Positions 1 to 5,937 of a stretch of DNA of 7,296 nt are shown one piece after another. The stretch spans positions 1 to 7,296 of the forward strand of contig SPLB01000128.1 in assembly GCA_004566265.1 (NCBI GenBank), in the 5' to 3' direction. The position numbers and the translations under genes are program-made. Below the pieces are notes generated by a model, which saw nothing but the letters and a program-made list of their open reading frames with translations, was not told the DNA's origin and searched no databases. The DNA is from Paracoccaceae bacterium. Lineage in GTDB: Bacteria > Pseudomonadota > Alphaproteobacteria > Rhodobacterales > Rhodobacteraceae. Position 1 is the stretch's first letter. Each line of letters begins with the position of its first letter.

Positions 1-644
1 ACGCGGTCGGGGTTGATCCCCGACAACAGCGCCAGATCTTCATTGTCGGAATAAGCGCGCATGGATTTACCGGTGCGGGTCTTGTTCAGGAACCAGAACA
101 GCGCTGCCACAACGATAATCGCGGTGATCACGGTGATGCCTTGGCTGGTTTTGATCGCAAGACCTTCGCGAAGGCCGGTTATTTCCTTAAAGGCACGCGC
201 CTTCATAATGAACCGCTCACCATCGCCAAAACGCTGGTCGCCCGGACCAATAATGAACCTTACAAGACCGTTCATCATGAACATCACACCCAGCGACACC
301 ATCACCAGTACCACCGGTTTGGCTTTCTGGTGGCGATAGAACCCATAGACGGCTGTGTCGGTCAGCAACACCAGCGCCATGGTCGCCAGAATGCCAAAGG
401 GCAGGGCCAGAAGCGCTGTGGGCAGCGGTCCAGCCGAGATCCCCATGGCCTGGAAGCCCCAGGTCACAAGAATGGTCACCATGGTGCCAAACGCCATAGT
501 GTCCCCATGGGCAAAGTTCGAGAACCGCAAAATACCGTAGATCAGCGTCACACCCAGCGCACCCAGCGCCAGCTGGCTGCCGTAAGCGATGCCGGGGATC
601 AGCACAAAGTTTGCAAGTGCCACGAGGGCATTGAGGAAGTCCAT
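1..644 (-). CDS. livH: Branched-chain amino acid ABC transporter permease LivH (partial, C-terminus beyond left edge)
   Basis: This is one of the two inner-membrane permease subunits of the Liv transporter; it forms the translocation path with LivM and docks onto LivG/LivF. The frame is open from an ATG at 644 to the window edge, giving 214 complete codons of a protein that is normally about 290-340 residues. It begins MDFLNALVALANF and is strongly hydrophobic, with likely membrane segments near residues 10-35, 50-65, 75-100, 110-132 and 168-187. Two stretches match LivH proteins as I know them: YGILRFSNFAHGD at about 36-48, and RAYSDNEDLALLSGINPDR at about 196-214, the cytoplasmic loop that contacts the ATPases. 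The start codon lies 3 bases after the livF stop, and a run of six G's inside the end of livF, 7 bases upstream, may serve as a weak ribosome binding site. livM is expected next, beyond position 1. Family assignment is secure; the exact substrate range is inferred. Confidence 0.95.
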   Translation of the reverse strand, partial: MDFLNALVALANFVLIPGIAYGSQLALGALGVTLIYGILRFSNFAHGDTMAFGTMVTILVTWGFQAMGISAGPLPTALLALPFGILATMALVLLTDTAVYGFYRHQKAKPVVLVMVSLGVMFMMNGLVRFIIGPGDQRFGDGERFIMKARAFKEITGLREGLAIKTSQGITVITAIIVVAALFWFLNKTRTGKSMRAYSDNEDLALLSGINPDR

Positions 645-647
645 CTC

Positions 648-1361
648 TTAGCCCCCCAAGAACGATTTGCGCACGTCTTCGTCGGCCAGCAGCTCTTTGC
701 CGGTGCCGGTATGTGCGTTACGACCCTGAACAAGAACATAGCCTTTGTCCGCGATTTCAAGCGCTTGCTTGGCATTCTGCTCTACCATCAGGATCGGCAG
801 ACCGGTACGAGAGACCTCAATAATCCGGTCGAACAGCTCGTCCATGACGATCGGCGACACGCCTGCGGTGGGCTCATCCAGCAGCAGAACCTTAGGCTGG
901 GTCATCAGCGCGCGACCCACGGCCACCTGCTGGCGCTGACCGCCAGAGAGTTCACCCGCCGGTTGGTTGCGCTTGTCTTTCAGGATCGGGAACAGGCCAT
1001 AGATCTGCTCCATCGTGTCAGAGATATCATCTGTGCGGATAAAGGCGCCCATTTCCAGATTTTCTTCCACCGTCATCGAGGTGAAGATATTGCTGGTCTG
1101 GGGCACAAAGCCCATACCTTTGACCACGCGCTGCTGCGGGGTCAGATCGGTGATGTCCTCACCGCCCAGTCTCACCGCGCCAGATCGCACGTTCAGCATG
1201 CCAAAGGTGGCTTTCATAGCCGTGGATTTACCGGCCCCATTTGGGCCCACAATCACGGCAATCTCGCCGGGATTTACAGCAATGGTGCAGTCGTGGAGGA
1301 TATCCGGCCCCTTGCCGTATCCCCCAGTCATGGCATCGCCAATCAGGAAGGGTTCAGACAT
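648..1361 (-). CDS. livF: Branched-chain amino acid ABC transporter ATP-binding protein LivF
   Basis: This is one of the two cytoplasmic ATPases that power branched-chain amino acid import. It has 237 residues, the usual length for LivF. Visible motifs, in order, are Walker A GPNGAGKST (39-47), Q-loop Gln88, ABC signature LSGGQ (138-142), and Walker B VLLLDE (158-163) with catalytic Glu163 followed by PTAGVSP. The switch position reads VEQN (193-196), so glutamine replaces the usual H-loop histidine; E. coli LivF has the same VEQN, so this is a family trait and not damage. The C-terminus VRKSFLGG is also typical of LivF. The ATG overlaps the livG stop by one base (TAATG), and GGAG at 1370-1373, 8 bases upstream, is a good ribosome binding site, so translation is probably coupled to livG. 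livH follows 3 bases after its stop. Confidence is high for family and for the livF rather than livG assignment. Confidence 0.97.
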   Translation of the reverse strand: MSEPFLIGDAMTGGYGKGPDILHDCTIAVNPGEIAVIVGPNGAGKSTAMKATFGMLNVRSGAVRLGGEDITDLTPQQRVVKGMGFVPQTSNIFTSMTVEENLEMGAFIRTDDISDTMEQIYGLFPILKDKRNQPAGELSGGQRQQVAVGRALMTQPKVLLLDEPTAGVSPIVMDELFDRIIEVSRTGLPILMVEQNAKQALEIADKGYVLVQGRNAHTGTGKELLADEDVRKSFLGG

Positions 1362-2146
1362 TATACCGGCTCCAATTTGTCTTTGTTTTTCAGACCCGTG
1401 CCAAGATAAGCTTCGATGACTTGCTCATTCGCTTTGATCTCGGAAAGGGTGCCTTCTGCCAGTTTCTTGCCCTCGGCCATACAGATGACCGGATCGCACA
1501 AGCGGCCGATGAATTCCATGTCATGCTCGATCACAACAAAGGTGTAGCCGCGATCTTCATTGAGACGCTTGATCGCATCGGCAATGGTGTAAAGCAAGGT
1601 TCGGTTTACGCCCGCCCCCACCTCATCGAGGAAGACAATCTTGGCGTCGACCATCATGGTGCGGCCCAGTTCCAGAAGCTTCTTCTGACCGCCCGAAATC
1701 TCGCCTGCCTTGAGGTCCGCGATATGGCTGATGGTCAGGAACTCCAGAACTTCGTCCGCTTTGGCGCGCAGGGCGCGTTCCTGGTCGGCAATGCGCTTGC
1801 GGCCAAACCATGTGTTCCATAGGTTTTCACCAAGTTGGTCGCCCGGAACCATCATCAGGTTTTCGCGACACGTCATGGTGGCGAACTCATGCGCGATCTG
1901 GAACGTCCGCAAAAGCCCCTTGTGGAACAGCTGATGCGGCGGCAAACCGGTGATGTCCTCGCCATCCATCAGAACACGGCCTGAAGTCGGCGGCAGAACG
2001 CCCGCTATAACATTGAAAAGAGTGGTTTTTCCCGCACCGTTTGGTCCGATCAAACCGGTAATGGAGCTCTTTGCGATTTCAAGCGACGCGCCATCCACCG
2101 CATGGAACCCGCCGAAGTGCTTGTGCAAGTCCTCGACGACGATCAT
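1361..2146 (-). CDS. livG: Branched-chain amino acid ABC transporter ATP-binding protein LivG
   Basis: This is the second ATPase of the Liv importer, paired with LivF. From the ATG at 2146 it has 261 residues and starts MIVVEDLHKHFGG, the normal beginning of a LivG. Motifs are Walker A GPNGAGKTT (34-42), Q-loop Gln83, signature ISGGQ (150-154), Walker B IVFLDE (170-175) with catalytic Glu175, and switch His208 in VVIEHDMEF. The residue after Walker B is Val176 where E. coli LivG has Pro (LDEVGAG instead of LDEPAAG). The frame stays open upstream to a GTG at 2221, but those 25 extra residues resemble nothing in the family and would run through the RNA hairpins of the livJ-livG spacer. In contrast, the ATG at 2146 has AGGGGA at 2157-2162, 10 bases upstream, so I chose that start. 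The stop overlaps the livF start. Confidence 0.96.
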   Translation of the reverse strand: MIVVEDLHKHFGGFHAVDGASLEIAKSSITGLIGPNGAGKTTLFNVIAGVLPPTSGRVLMDGEDITGLPPHQLFHKGLLRTFQIAHEFATMTCRENLMMVPGDQLGENLWNTWFGRKRIADQERALRAKADEVLEFLTISHIADLKAGEISGGQKKLLELGRTMMVDAKIVFLDEVGAGVNRTLLYTIADAIKRLNEDRGYTFVVIEHDMEFIGRLCDPVICMAEGKKLAEGTLSEIKANEQVIEAYLGTGLKNKDKLEPV

Positions 2147-2162
2147 GTCATTTTCATCCCCT

Positions 2163-2181
2163 GCCGCTGTTTTTGTGCGGC
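2163..2181 (-). promoter_or_regulatory. Small stem-loop abutting the livG ribosome binding site
   Basis: On the minus strand, GCCGC and GCGGC form a 5-bp GC stem (plus-strand arms 2163-2167 and 2177-2181) around a 9-base A-rich loop. The 3' arm runs directly into the livG Shine-Dalgarno sequence AGGGGA at 2157-2162. Such a stem could keep the ribosome site free of other pairings or be a remnant of an attenuator. The structure is seen in the sequence; any role is inference, and a 5-bp stem can arise by chance. Confidence 0.4.
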
Positions 2182-2183
2182 TT

Positions 2184-2196
2184 TTCCAATTTGGAA
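2184..2196. repeat. 13-base palindrome TTCCAA-N-TTGGAA in the livJ-livG spacer
   Basis: TTCCAA and TTGGAA are perfect reverse complements around one central base. The element touches the outer end of the large stem-loop at 2197-2230. As RNA its one-base centre cannot close a tight loop, so it would form at best a short stem; as DNA it could be a protein binding site. No matching regulator is evident. Confidence 0.4.
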
Positions 2197-2230
2197 CAGC
2201 CCGGAGTGCTGATCTTTGCACACCGGGCTG
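2197..2230 (-). promoter_or_regulatory. Strong stem-loop downstream of livJ (differential-expression or processing hairpin)
   Basis: Arms at 2197-2204 (CAGCCCGG) and 2223-2230 (CCGGGCTG) are perfect 8-base complements. Inside them, after one mismatched pair, GTGC (2206-2209) pairs with GCAC (2218-2221), leaving an 8-base loop. The result is a 12-bp stem with one mismatch, GC-rich at its base, transcribed 32 bases after the livJ stop. No run of U follows it, so it is not a classic intrinsic terminator. In many binding-protein transporter operons a stem-loop after the binding-protein gene protects that part of the mRNA or partly stops transcription, so the binding protein outnumbers the other subunits. 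That role is inferred here from position and structure. Confidence 0.7.
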
Positions 2231-2261
2231 GCCTGATTTGATATCGAGAAGCGATCCCGGA

Positions 2262-3455
2262 TTAGCGGAACTTTACGGTCTCGTTTTTTCCACCTTTGAC
2301 TTCGATCTCGCGGTAAGAGCCTGCGCTCTCACCCGGGCCGATCAGCTCAACGCCGGTTGCGCCTTGATAGTCGATCTCACCGCCGTTCGCGAGGATCTCA
2401 AACGCTTTGCCCAGCTCGCCGGGGTTGATCGGCTCGCCCGGTGCGTTGGCCACGTCCATGATTTTGGCGCCGTAGTCCGCCGGATCCATTGAACCGGCGG
2501 CCTGCATCGCCAGCATGAACAGCGCGGCTGCGTCGTATGACTCAGGTGCATAGGCAGAGGTGCCGTCAAAACCAGCGTCAGACGCCATTGTCGCGAAGGT
2601 CTCAGCGCCTTCGCTGTCGGAGCCTGCGACCTGGCCGAAGGAGCCATCGAGGTCCGGACCAACGTTGGTCGGCAGCGAATCACCGATCATGCCGCCGGGC
2701 AGGCCGAAGGTTTCAAACGCGCCGGTGTCCAGTGAACCTTGGATGATGCCCAGACCACCTTGGTCTAGGTAGCCCGCCACCACGAGGATGTCGCCACCGG
2801 CAGAGGCCAAAGCCGCAACCTCGGCAGAATAGTCGCCTTTGCCGTCCTCATGCGCGGTCACGATGGTCACTTCGCCGCCAACGGCTTCATAGGAGGATTG
2901 GATCGCATCTGCGAGACCCTTGCCATAGTCGTTGTTGGTGTAGGTCAGAGCGATGGAGTTGATACCACGGTCTTTCAGCACCTCGGCCATAACCTGACCT
3001 TCGCGCGCGTCGGACGGTGCGGTGCGGAAGAACAGACCGTTGTCTTCAACGGTGGTCAGACCCGGAGACGTTGCAGACGGCGATACCATAACCAGACCGT
3101 TGGGAATGGCAACGTTCGCCAGAACCGCGCCAGTCACGCCGGAGCAATCCGCGCCCATCAGGCCATTGATGCCGTCAGCAACCAGTTTTTCAGCCGCTGC
3201 AGTCGCCGCACCGGAGTCAACACAGGTGGAGTCCGCACGGATCGGGGTCACTTTGGCGCCGTCCAGCAGCTTGCCGGAGGTGGTGGCTTCGGCCATTGCC
3301 AGCTCTGCGCCAGCAGCCATTGCAGGTGTCAGCGATTCAATCGGGCCCGTGAAACCGAGCAAAATGCCCAGTTTGACTTCTTTGGCGTGACCGTCCGCAA
3401 ATGCGGCTCCAGCGCACAGCGTCATAGCAGCAGAGGCCATGAGGATTTTTTTCAT
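2262..3455 (-). CDS. livJ: Periplasmic branched-chain amino acid binding protein LivJ (ABC transporter substrate-binding protein)
   Basis: This exported protein captures branched-chain or related amino acids in the periplasm and delivers them to the LivHM-LivGF complex. It has 397 residues. A signal peptide covers residues 1-20 (MKK, a hydrophobic core, then AFA with likely cleavage before DGHA). The mature part starts VKLGILLGFTGPI, a hallmark of the LIV-binding (periplasmic binding protein type I) fold. SPSATSP at 125-131 lies where the family contacts the ligand's amino and carboxyl groups, and Cys78 and Cys104 (ADSTCVDS, GADCSG) are placed like the conserved LivJ disulfide. YTNNDYGKG at 172-180 is another family stretch. 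A strong ribosome site AGGGGAG (3463-3469) sits 7 bases before the ATG. It is the first gene of the minus-strand cluster and is followed by a structured 115-base spacer before livG. The exact ligand (Leu/Ile/Val or another small amino acid or amide) cannot be read from the sequence. Confidence 0.94.
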   Translation of the reverse strand: MKKILMASAAMTLCAGAAFADGHAKEVKLGILLGFTGPIESLTPAMAAGAELAMAEATTSGKLLDGAKVTPIRADSTCVDSGAATAAAEKLVADGINGLMGADCSGVTGAVLANVAIPNGLVMVSPSATSPGLTTVEDNGLFFRTAPSDAREGQVMAEVLKDRGINSIALTYTNNDYGKGLADAIQSSYEAVGGEVTIVTAHEDGKGDYSAEVAALASAGGDILVVAGYLDQGGLGIIQGSLDTGAFETFGLPGGMIGDSLPTNVGPDLDGSFGQVAGSDSEGAETFATMASDAGFDGTSAYAPESYDAAALFMLAMQAAGSMDPADYGAKIMDVANAPGEPINPGELGKAFEILANGGEIDYQGATGVELIGPGESAGSYREIEVKGGKNETVKFR

Positions 3456-3614
3456 TTGATTTCTCCCCTATCGGAACGATGATGTTCAAAAGAGACCCTA
3501 GGCGCGCAATCGTTGAAAGAAAAGAGGCGAGTTGGGAATTTGTATCCAAAATAGATAACCCCATCGTTTCCCGCGTGTTGCAGCAATTGATCAAACCAAA
3601 TTGGGAGAGTGTTT
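3456..3614. other. Divergent intergenic region between livJ and the sugar dehydrogenase gene
   Basis: These 159 bases must carry the start signals for both neighbouring genes. I see no convincing paired -35/-10 boxes for livJ. On the plus strand, TTGGGA followed after 16 bases by GATAAC (about 3533-3560) is a weak promoter candidate, 4 of 6 matches in each box. TTGATCAA (3587-3594) is an 8-base palindrome, and GAAC-N6-GTTC is a small inverted repeat just upstream of the livJ ribosome site. There is no RNA gene or credible small coding region. Confidence 0.5.
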
Positions 3615-4730
3615 GTGGCGAAACTTGGCTTTATTTGCTCCTTTGCGGCCTTTGTGATCAGCGCAGGCACGGTGGTGTTTTCTGGAACTATGACAACGTC
3701 ATTGGGGGAGGCTGAGCTTGAAACCAAGGTCGGAGGCCTGGATGTGCCTTGGGGTTTTGCTTTTGTGCCCGGAGGCGGCGTTCTCATTACGGAACGGAAG
3801 GGCAATTTGCTCTATTCCGAGAATGGCCAGACCCATCCTGTAAGCGGAATTGACCGTTTGTCTGGAATGGAGGTTGCCGGCCAGGGCGGCTTGCTCGACA
3901 TTTTGGTGCCGCGCGATTTTGGCATCACTCGAGAGGTGTTCCTAACTTATTCAAAACGCCAGGGCCTCGGCGCGGGAACAGCCGTCGCCAAGGGGCGCCT
4001 ATCTGAAGATGCGCGCCGTATCAGTGACATAAGGGAGATCTTTGAAGCAACACCCAGCGCCAGTGGTGGCCGTCATTTTGGGTCTCGGATTGTTGAAGCG
4101 CCAGATGGAACCCTGTTCGTCACACTTGGCGAACGCGGCGACCGCGCCAGTGCGCAGGACCTCAGTCGCGAGCAAGGTTCAATCATCCGCATACACCGCG
4201 ATGGCAGCATTCCCGCTGACAACCCTTTTGTTGGAACGCCCAGCGCAAAACCTGCAATTTGGAGCCTTGGCCACCGAAACCCGCAGGGCATGGCGGTGGA
4301 TGCACTAGGTCAGATCTGGGCCGTTGAACATGGCGCGCGCGGCGGAGATGAAGTAAATAAAATTACCAAAGGCGCCAATTACGGCTGGCCGGTCATTTCT
4401 TTCGGTCGCCATTACTCGGGACTGAAAATCGGTGAAGGCACGCACAAGGCCGGAATGGAACAGCCTAAATGGTATTGGGATCCGTCCATGGCCCCATCGG
4501 GCATGCTGATTTATTCCGGCAAACTCTGGCCTGAATGGCGCGGAGACATGTTTATCGGATCCCTGAAGTTTGACTACATTTCAAGGCTTTCGGGCCAAAA
4601 CTTGAAAGAGGTTGAGCAATTAAAATCAGAGGCAACTGGACGCGTAAGGGACCTGCGTGAGGCCCCGGATGGGTCGATCTGGTTTGCCTCTGAACAGCAA
4701 GGTGCTTTGATCCGTATGACACCTAAGTAG
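3615..4730 (+). CDS. Exported PQQ-dependent aldose sugar dehydrogenase (YliI / soluble glucose dehydrogenase family)
   Basis: This is a predicted periplasmic quinoprotein that oxidises aldose sugars to lactones with PQQ as cofactor, feeding electrons to the respiratory chain or another acceptor. The 371 residues fold as a six-bladed beta-propeller in this family. Family residues can be placed by comparison with soluble glucose dehydrogenase from memory: Gln90 (GQGGLLD), catalytic His154 (GRHFGSR), Arg221-Asn222 (GHRNPQG), the EHGARGGDEVN and GANYGWP stretches (238-258), Lys318 (GSLKFD), and Arg343/Arg345 (GRVRDL). All the PQQ-contacting residues seem to be present. Residues 4-17 are hydrophobic after a lysine, consistent with a signal peptide, though no clean AXA cleavage site is visible. 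I chose the GTG at 3615 because GGAG at 3604-3607 lies 7 bases upstream; an in-frame GTG at 3609 is too close to that site. No PQQ synthesis genes are nearby. The gene stands alone on its strand and ends 7 bases from the convergent regulator. The true sugar is unknown. Confidence 0.9.
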   Translation: MAKLGFICSFAAFVISAGTVVFSGTMTTSLGEAELETKVGGLDVPWGFAFVPGGGVLITERKGNLLYSENGQTHPVSGIDRLSGMEVAGQGGLLDILVPRDFGITREVFLTYSKRQGLGAGTAVAKGRLSEDARRISDIREIFEATPSASGGRHFGSRIVEAPDGTLFVTLGERGDRASAQDLSREQGSIIRIHRDGSIPADNPFVGTPSAKPAIWSLGHRNPQGMAVDALGQIWAVEHGARGGDEVNKITKGANYGWPVISFGRHYSGLKIGEGTHKAGMEQPKWYWDPSMAPSGMLIYSGKLWPEWRGDMFIGSLKFDYISRLSGQNLKEVEQLKSEATGRVRDLREAPDGSIWFASEQQGALIRMTPK

Positions 4731-4737
4731 CGACGGC

Positions 4738-5739
4738 TCAGATGACGCGCGCCCCTTTTGCCCCCCGTTCGCGATAGGGCGTTGTGTCATAGTGCGATCG
4801 ATAGCATTTCGAGAAATGCGACGGTGATGCAAATCCACAGGCCAGCGCGACATTGATCACACTCATATCGGTCTGCATCAGAAGACTGCGCGCCTTTTGC
4901 AGGCGTAGCTCCATGTAGTAGCGCTTTGGGCTGCGATTGAGGTATCGTCGAAACAGGCGCTCAAGCTGACGGGTGGACATGCCCACGTCTTCGGCGAGAA
5001 TCGAGGGGCTAATCGGCTCTTCGATATTGCTCTCCATCATTTGGATAACCTGCGACAGCTTCGGATGACGCACGCCAATGCGGGTCGGGATTGACAGACG
5101 TTGCGTGTCCTGATCCGTCCGGATGGAAGAGTAGATCAGCTGATCCGCCACAAGGCTTGCCAATTCCTCACCGTGGTCATCAGCAATAATCTTCAACATC
5201 AGGTCCACGGAAGACGTGCCACCGGCCGTTGTCATTCGATTGCCATCAATCACAAAAACGGATTTTGTAAGTTCCACATCCGGAAACTCTTCAGAGAAGC
5301 TATCTGAATTTTCCCAATGAATCGTCGCGCGTTTGCCGTCCAGCAACCCTGTGTTTGCCATTGTATAGGCCGCCGTACACAGCCCCCCTACGGTGAGCCC
5401 TTTTCGCGCCTCACGGCGCAGCCATGCCATAAGTTTTTTGGATGTGGCTTCCTGAACGCCAATGCCGCCGCACAACAGGATGGTGTCGTCGCGTTGTAAT
5501 TCAACCAGATCGCCATCCAGGTTAAACGACGCGCCAGCGGAACAGGACACGGTTTCGCCACCTTCCCCGATCACGGTCCAAGAGTAGATATCGGCCCTTG
5601 CCATGCGGTTTGCAATCCGCAGCGCCTCCATGGCAGCGGAGAAACACAACAATGTAAAATTGTCCAAAAGAACAAAAGCAAAGCGACGGTGTGTGTCGGC
5701 TGTTGGGAGGTTGGTCAGAGTCTCCGGATGGCTTTGCAT
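4738..5739 (-). CDS. GlxA-family transcriptional regulator (DJ-1/PfpI domain + AraC HTH), GbdR/CdhR-like
   Basis: This is a cytoplasmic DNA-binding regulator of 333 residues. An N-terminal DJ-1/PfpI (class I glutamine amidotransferase-like) sensing domain covers about 19-190 and keeps a cysteine at the nucleophile-elbow position (Cys121 in GGLCTAAY). An AraC-type domain follows at about 228-325 with two helix-turn-helix units: ILAEDVGMSTRQLERLFRR near 247-265 and INVALACGFASPSHFSKCY near 295-313. Stretches such as LLDNFTLL, HWEN, IDGNRMTTAGGTSSVDLML and the HGEELA region resemble Pseudomonas GbdR, the glycine betaine-responsive activator, and its relatives CdhR and ArgR. The ligand here could be a quaternary amine or amino acid, but this is inference. 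An upstream TTG at 5757 is in frame; I prefer the ATG at 5739 because AGGA sits 8 bases before it. The gene is divergent from the DAHP synthase gene and convergent with the sugar dehydrogenase gene, so its targets may lie elsewhere. Confidence 0.9.
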   Translation of the reverse strand: MQSHPETLTNLPTADTHRRFAFVLLDNFTLLCFSAAMEALRIANRMARADIYSWTVIGEGGETVSCSAGASFNLDGDLVELQRDDTILLCGGIGVQEATSKKLMAWLRREARKGLTVGGLCTAAYTMANTGLLDGKRATIHWENSDSFSEEFPDVELTKSVFVIDGNRMTTAGGTSSVDLMLKIIADDHGEELASLVADQLIYSSIRTDQDTQRLSIPTRIGVRHPKLSQVIQMMESNIEEPISPSILAEDVGMSTRQLERLFRRYLNRSPKRYYMELRLQKARSLLMQTDMSVINVALACGFASPSHFSKCYRSHYDTTPYRERGAKGARVI

Positions 5740-5785
5740 GGTGCGCGTCCTACACAACTTGGCATTTCGTGGGTAGCTTACAGCC

Positions 5786-5804
5786 CCCGCAAATTACTTG
5801 CGGG
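5786..5804. repeat. 7-bp inverted repeat CCCGCAA-N5-TTGCGGG
   Basis: Arms at 5786-5792 and 5798-5804 are perfect complements around a 5-base spacer (ATTAC). If transcription starts at the candidate promoter at 5844-5872, this would be a stem-loop in the 5' leader of the regulator mRNA, about 47 bases before its ATG. As DNA it could be an operator. No U-tract follows on either strand, so it is not a standard terminator. Confidence 0.6.
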
Positions 5805-5819
5805 AATTTATCGACCCTG

Positions 5820-5831
5820 CTCACAGGTGAG
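5820..5831. promoter_or_regulatory. 12-base palindrome CTCAC-AG-GTGAG, candidate operator
   Basis: Two 5-base arms (5820-5824 and 5827-5831) are exact reverse complements around two bases. It lies 12 bases downstream of the -10 box of the candidate regulator promoter, a place where a bound repressor would block transcription. AraC-type proteins usually bind direct half-sites, so autoregulation by the neighbouring gene product is not the obvious reading. The regulatory role is inference. Confidence 0.35.
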
Positions 5832-5843
5832 GCCTATCGTCAA

Positions 5844-5872
5844 GTATTACAAAAACAAAACTGGCCTCTCAA
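5844..5872 (-). promoter_or_regulatory. Candidate promoter for the GlxA-family regulator gene
   Basis: On the minus strand, TTGAGA (plus coordinates 5867-5872; 5 of 6 matches to TTGACA) is followed after 17 bases by TAATAC (5844-5849; 3 of 6 matches to TATAAT). Spacing is ideal but the -10 box is weak. It would give a leader of roughly 100 bases containing the palindrome and the stem-loop listed separately. Confidence 0.3.
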
Positions 5873-5925
5873 CTGCCTCTAATGTATAGCATCGCCTCGA
5901 AAAGACGAAATGATCTCTCAGAGCC

Positions 5926-5930
5926 GGAGG
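5926..5930 (+). promoter_or_regulatory. Ribosome binding site GGAGG of the DAHP synthase gene
   Basis: A perfect GGAGG core lies 7 bases before the ATG at 5938. It fixes that ATG as the start of the class II DAHP synthase gene and suggests efficient translation. Confidence 0.85.
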
Positions 5931-5937
5931 AAAAGCG

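Larger units (their letters stand above)
5740..5937. other. Divergent control region between the GlxA-family regulator gene and the DAHP synthase gene
   Basis: This 198-base gap serves two divergent genes and has no recognisable gene of its own. It holds a candidate minus-strand promoter (5844-5872), a 12-base palindrome (5820-5831), a 7-bp stem-loop (5786-5804) and the ribosome site of the synthase gene (5926-5930). For the plus strand, TATAGC at 5885-5890 is a possible -10 box, but only a poor -35 (CTGGCC, 5861-5866) precedes it. I see no Trp/Phe/Tyr-rich leader peptide that would suggest amino acid attenuation. Confidence 0.6.

Noticed and set aside
141..1409. A 422-codon open frame on the plus strand
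   Set aside because: It lies antisense to livH and livF, has low-complexity His/Gln/Arg-rich content typical of antisense frames in GC-rich genes, and matches no family; the minus-strand frames carry full ABC transporter motifs.
2147..2221. A 25-residue N-terminal extension of LivG starting at a GTG
   Set aside because: It has no family similarity and no good ribosome site, and it would translate through the spacer hairpins; the ATG at 2146 has a proper ribosome site and a normal LivG N-terminus.
2197..2230. The livJ-livG hairpin as a rho-independent terminator
   Set aside because: On the minus strand the stem is followed by TTCCAAATTGGAA, not a U-run, so it fits a processing or attenuation hairpin better.
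2850..3482. A 210-codon plus-strand open frame over the start of livJ
   Set aside because: It is the complement of a clear signal peptide and LIV-binding domain coding region and looks like a shadow.
3587..3594. TTGATCAA as an FNR-type site
   Set aside because: FNR-type boxes need four bases between TTGAT and ATCAA; here the half-sites are fused, so it does not fit.
5861..5890. A sigma-70 promoter for the DAHP synthase gene (CTGGCC ... TATAGC)
   Set aside because: The -10 matches 4 of 6 positions but the -35 only 3 of 6 and the spacing is 18; too weak to list as a feature.
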